Part shown: one piece after another, positions 6,278 through 8,162 of the stretch
Position numbering within the stretch: the stretch's first letter is position 1
Layout of the letters: each line of letters opens with the position of its first letter
Source: Erysipelothrix sp.
GTDB lineage: Bacteria; Bacillota_I; Bacilli_A; Erysipelotrichales; Erysipelotrichaceae
Length of the DNA: 8,162 bases
NCBI GenBank assembly: GCA_030152625.1
Contig: JASLJD010000149.1
Span: 1 to 8,162, forward strand
Direction: 5' to 3'
Position numbers and translations under genes: made by a program
The notes under the pieces: model-generated
What the model was told of the DNA's origin: nothing
Seen by the model: the letters and a program-made list of their open reading frames with translations, nothing else
Database searches by the model: none

Positions 6278-6730
6278 TCATTCACGCTCCTGTTCTATGA
6301 CCTCTAAGCTTTGCGCATCAAGATACTTTGTATAGCCGTTTTCTCGCAATTCAAAAAGAAGTTGTTGATCAAGATAAGCATAATGAAGATTTGCTTGAGA
6401 TTGATCCAATTTCTTAGCGACTTCCTCTTTGCTTACATAAGGGAAACTTTCAATTTCTGAGAGATCTTTTTTGAAGACAACAATCTTCGCTTCTTTCTTC
6501 TCATCCGCTAGCACAATGTAATAAAGGCCATCCTCATTTTGATAACGATCGAGGAAGCGCGCTGATTCGTGATCCGTGTTTTCAACAAAGGCTTCCAAAT
6601 GTAAATTATCTTCTTTCTCATATGCGCGCAACGGACCCGCTACAAAAATAGAATGCATAAGAAACAAGAAAACAAGAATTACTAGAAGCAATATAAAATT
6701 TCCTGCGAATTCATTCTTTCTGTTTGGCAT
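6278..6730 (-). CDS. tseB: TseB/YpmB-like membrane-anchored protein (cell-wall elongation regulator family)
   Basis: A 150-residue protein with one N-terminal membrane helix (about residues 10-32, very rich in Ile, Leu, Val and Phe) and an outside domain. It is probably anchored and not cleaved, since no lipobox is seen. The outside part has the feel of B. subtilis YpmB/TseB: an extended segment with DGLYYIVLADEKKEAKIVVF, then VSKEEVAKKLDQ, then LLFELRENGYTKYLDAQSLEVIE. Similarity is by pattern, and I could not align it. Synteny helps: ypmB lies close upstream of dnaD and nth in Bacillus. TseB is reported there to act with penicillin-binding protein PBP2A, which fits the wall genes downstream. 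I chose the ATG at 6730 because AGGTGA lies 4 nt before it. An in-frame GTG at 6745 has no spaced ribosome site. The ATG of the dnaD-like gene overlaps the end of this gene region by inspection of 6280-6276. Confidence 0.72.
   Translation of the reverse strand: MPNRKNEFAGNFILLLVILVFLFLMHSIFVAGPLRAYEKEDNLHLEAFVENTDHESARFLDRYQNEDGLYYIVLADEKKEAKIVVFKKDLSEIESFPYVSKEEVAKKLDQSQANLHYAYLDQQLLFELRENGYTKYLDAQSLEVIEQERE
6287..6291 (-). promoter_or_regulatory. Ribosome binding site that decides the dnaD-like start
   Basis: AGGAG lies inside the last codons of the tseB-like gene. It is 10 nt from the ATG at 6276 and only 1 nt from the in-frame GTG at 6285, so the ATG is favoured. The spacing is slightly long, which suggests moderate initiation helped by translational coupling. 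Confidence 0.6.
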
Positions 6731-6734
6731 CAGC

Positions 6735-6740
6735 TCACCT
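6735..6740 (-). promoter_or_regulatory. Ribosome binding site that fixes the tseB-like start
   Basis: AGGTGA, within GAGAGGTGAG, lies 4 nt before the ATG at 6730. The upstream in-frame GTG at 6745 precedes this site, so initiation there would place the Shine-Dalgarno sequence inside the coding region. Confidence 0.7.
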
Positions 6741-6748
6741 CTCACCCT

Positions 6749-6757
6749 ATTTTAACA
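6749..6757 (-). promoter_or_regulatory. Candidate extended -10 promoter for the tseB-dnaD-nth-murF-ddl-alr unit
   Basis: TGTTAAAAT on the minus strand fits an extended -10 (TGn plus TAAAAT). It lies in the short gap between the pyrE terminator and the tseB-like gene. No -35 hexamer is visible at 16-18 nt; TTGACC is only 10 nt upstream. A start near 6742 would give a very short untranslated leader. The site is plausible because a terminator lies just upstream and the gap is the only obvious place for a promoter. Confidence 0.45.
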
Positions 6758-6782
6758 TATTTTAGGTCAATTACGATAAAGG

Positions 6783-6804
6783 AAAAGGGGCTAAGCCCCT
6801 TTTT
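6783..6804. terminator. Rho-independent terminator after pyrE
   Basis: AAAAGGGGC and GCCCCTTTT form a 9-bp hairpin around a 3-nt loop, starting directly after the pyrE stop codon. The tract has T4 on the minus strand and T5 on the plus strand, so it can probably act in both directions. It marks the end of the pyrimidine operon. Confidence 0.85.
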
Positions 6805-7412
6805 CACTGTTCTTTTAAGAATTTTTTCACTTTAAGAATTTGATTTGGACGCAAAGAAGCCTCTTTTTCAGCAAAAGCCAAGATATCGTGAATACTTACC
6901 AGCGCTTGATAGTCTATTTCGGCTTGCTCAAAAGCTTTTTTTGCCCGATCAAAGCCGTAGCTGAAATTAGCATGGACTTTTTCCACTCGCAAACCCGCTT
7001 CTCTTAAACTTTCACACACCTGCAAAACACTTCCGCCCGTAGAGATTAAATCTTCAAAGACCACAACACGCATCCCTTCACGATAGGCACCCTCGATTTG
7101 CTTAGCTTGCCCATGTTTTTTAGCGGAAGAGCGAACATAAAGCAGAGGTTTGTCCATCTTCATAGCAAGAAAACTTGCCCATGGGATCCCTGAGGTTGCG
7201 GTACCCACAAAAGCATCCACATCATCTAGAGCGTCCAATAAAATCGCTTTATGAAAGGCCGAAACAATTTCTTTTCGAGCTAAGACATCCGACAAAAGCA
7301 AACGTTGATCACAGTAAATAGGACTTTCAATTCCACTCGCCCAAGTGAACAATGCTTCTGTATTTATTTCCACGGCCTTTAAACGAAACATTGCTTCAAT
7401 AATTTTTTCCAT
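6804..7412 (-). CDS. pyrE: Orotate phosphoribosyltransferase
   Basis: Joins orotate to PRPP to give orotidine 5'-phosphate in de novo UMP synthesis. The 202 residues fit the family. FTWASGIESPIYCDQR near residues 22-37 is the substrate-binding N-terminal signature. YVRSSAKKHGQAKQIEGA (92-109) is the flexible catalytic loop with lysines at 98, 99 and 104 and the K-x-H-G pattern. VVVFEDLISTGGS (116-128) is the PRPP-binding motif with the acidic pair E120-D121. The ATG at 7412 lies within the end of pyrF (17-nt overlap) and follows GGAGG by 9 nt, so the two genes are translated together. This is the last gene of the pyrimidine operon, and a terminator abuts its stop. Confidence 0.96.
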   Translation of the reverse strand: MEKIIEAMFRLKAVEINTEALFTWASGIESPIYCDQRLLLSDVLARKEIVSAFHKAILLDALDDVDAFVGTATSGIPWASFLAMKMDKPLLYVRSSAKKHGQAKQIEGAYREGMRVVVFEDLISTGGSVLQVCESLREAGLRVEKVHANFSYGFDRAKKAFEQAEIDYQALVSIHDILAFAEKEASLRPNQILKVKKFLKEQ

Positions 7413-8088
7413 TTTCCCATTCCTCCAAAATTTTTAAATAAGCTTCATAGGGATTGCTTGCTTGCGTAATGCTTCTTCCTACAACGATATAATCAGCGCC
7501 ATTTTGAGCAGCTTGCTCGGCGGTCATTACTCTTTTTTGATCCGCTTTCGCATCATCTTTAAAGCGAATACCTGGACAAACACATAGGAAGTCATCACCA
7601 CAGTGTTCATGAATGATTTTTGCTTCATGTGCCGAGCAAACAACCCCATCTAAGCCCGCATCTTTTGCCAACTGAGCATAATTTAAAACAGCCTCTTGCA
7701 TCGTCAAAGAACAAGCTTGCTCTTCGTGAAGCATTTTTTCAGATATTGAAGTAAGTTGTGTTACGGCAAGAACTTTTCCGTCCGGAAAATTTTCAGCGGC
7801 TGCTTGCATCATCTCTGTTCCGCCTGCCGCATGGACATTGCTCATTTGAACACCTAAATCCGCCAATTGTTTCATCGCTTGCCCAACCGTATTGGGGATA
7901 TCATGCAGTTTCAAATCTAAAAACACATCATGCCCCGCTTCAAGCAAATCTTCAACAATCGCCACTCCCTCCCGATAAAATAATTGCATCCCTACTTTAA
8001 AATAAAAATTTTCAGATGGTAATTGATCAAGGAAGTTTTGAACTTCTTGACGATTTTTAAAATCAAGAGCAATAATAATTGGATTCAT
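7396..8088 (-). CDS. pyrF: Orotidine 5'-phosphate decarboxylase
   Basis: Decarboxylates OMP to UMP, the last de novo step. The 230 residues form the usual single TIM barrel. It begins with IIALDF (D9 binds the ribose). K31 in FKVGMQLFY precedes the catalytic array DLKLHD, in which D58, K60 and D63 give the charged D-K-D network and IPNTV follows. NVHAAGG, LAVTQLTS, and CPGIRF near residues 175-180 continue the barrel. IVVGRSIT close to the C-terminus holds the phosphate-gripping arginine. The ATG overlaps the preceding stop codon by 4 nt and has AAAGGTGA upstream. The sequence AAGGTGAG also encodes the last residues of the upstream gene, so coupling is likely. Confidence 0.97.
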   Translation of the reverse strand: MNPIIIALDFKNRQEVQNFLDQLPSENFYFKVGMQLFYREGVAIVEDLLEAGHDVFLDLKLHDIPNTVGQAMKQLADLGVQMSNVHAAGGTEMMQAAAENFPDGKVLAVTQLTSISEKMLHEEQACSLTMQEAVLNYAQLAKDAGLDGVVCSAHEAKIIHEHCGDDFLCVCPGIRFKDDAKADQKRVMTAEQAAQNGADYIVVGRSITQASNPYEAYLKILEEWENGKNY

Positions 8089-8162
8089 TCTCTTCTCACC
8101 TTTCTTTGAATAGATTGAACACTTTCATAATTGTATTGATCAAAAACTTTCGGTAAATCCGC
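8085..8162 (-). CDS. C-terminal fragment of an upstream pyr gene, probably dihydroorotate dehydrogenase (pyrD)
   Basis: Only 25 codons and a TGA are in the window, reading ADLPKVFDQYNYESVQSIQR and then KVRRE. The TGA overlaps the pyrF ATG (ATGA), so the frame is almost certainly a real gene end. The LP-x-x-x-D-x-Y-x-Y-x-S-V pattern resembles the tail of the class 1B dihydroorotate dehydrogenases, and pyrD precedes pyrF in many Bacillota operons. The fragment is too short to be sure; another pyr gene is possible. Confidence 0.55.
   Translation of the reverse strand, partial: ADLPKVFDQYNYESVQSIQRKVRRE

Noticed and set aside
7758..8000. Plus-strand open frame of 80 codons inside pyrF.
   Set aside because: Antisense to a clear pyrF with all catalytic residues; no independent support.
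1..8162. CRISPR array, tRNA, rRNA, integrase or insertion sequence.
   Set aside because: No regular repeats, cloverleaf-like segments or recombinase motifs were found on either strand.

Overview
The window is AT-rich DNA from a low-GC Gram-positive bacterium (Bacillota, most likely class Bacilli or the related Erysipelotrichia). The evidence is strong purine-rich Shine-Dalgarno sites, tight head-to-tail overlaps, Rho-independent terminators, and the tseB(ypmB)-dnaD-nth neighbourhood, which is known from Bacillus and relatives. The sequence does not let me name a genus. All convincing genes lie on the minus strand, so they read from the right end of the window to the left.

Right end (8162 to about 6783): the tail of a pyrimidine operon. 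A C-terminal scrap, probably dihydroorotate dehydrogenase (pyrD), overlaps pyrF by 4 nt, and pyrF overlaps pyrE by 17 nt. PyrE makes OMP from orotate and PRPP, and PyrF decarboxylates OMP to UMP. A hairpin directly after the pyrE stop ends the unit.

Centre (about 6757 to 1677): a six-gene unit, probably starting at an extended -10 promoter just after the pyr terminator. The order is tseB-like membrane protein, dnaD-like replication initiation protein, nth (endonuclease III), murF, ddl, alr. The last three form the complete D-Ala-D-Ala branch of peptidoglycan synthesis: Alr makes D-Ala, Ddl joins two of them, and MurF adds the dipeptide to the UDP-MurNAc-tripeptide. TseB is also linked to wall synthesis in Bacillus. 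A 13-bp bidirectional terminator closes the unit. The Nth protein lacks all four cysteines of the usual iron-sulfur cluster.

Left end (about 1619 to 1): an ABC exporter operon of the HrtAB/DevCA (MacB-like) type. A -10 element is followed by a structured leader: an 11-bp outer stem enclosing two hairpins, then a U run, with a possible competing antiterminator pairing. This looks like a transcription attenuator or an unrecognised cis-regulatory RNA. The permease behind it is broken by an in-frame TAG and a one-base frameshift. The ATPase that follows appears intact up to the window edge, which falls just before its signature motif.

The points most worth a second look are the structured leader, the doubly broken permease with an intact partner, and the cluster-less endonuclease III.
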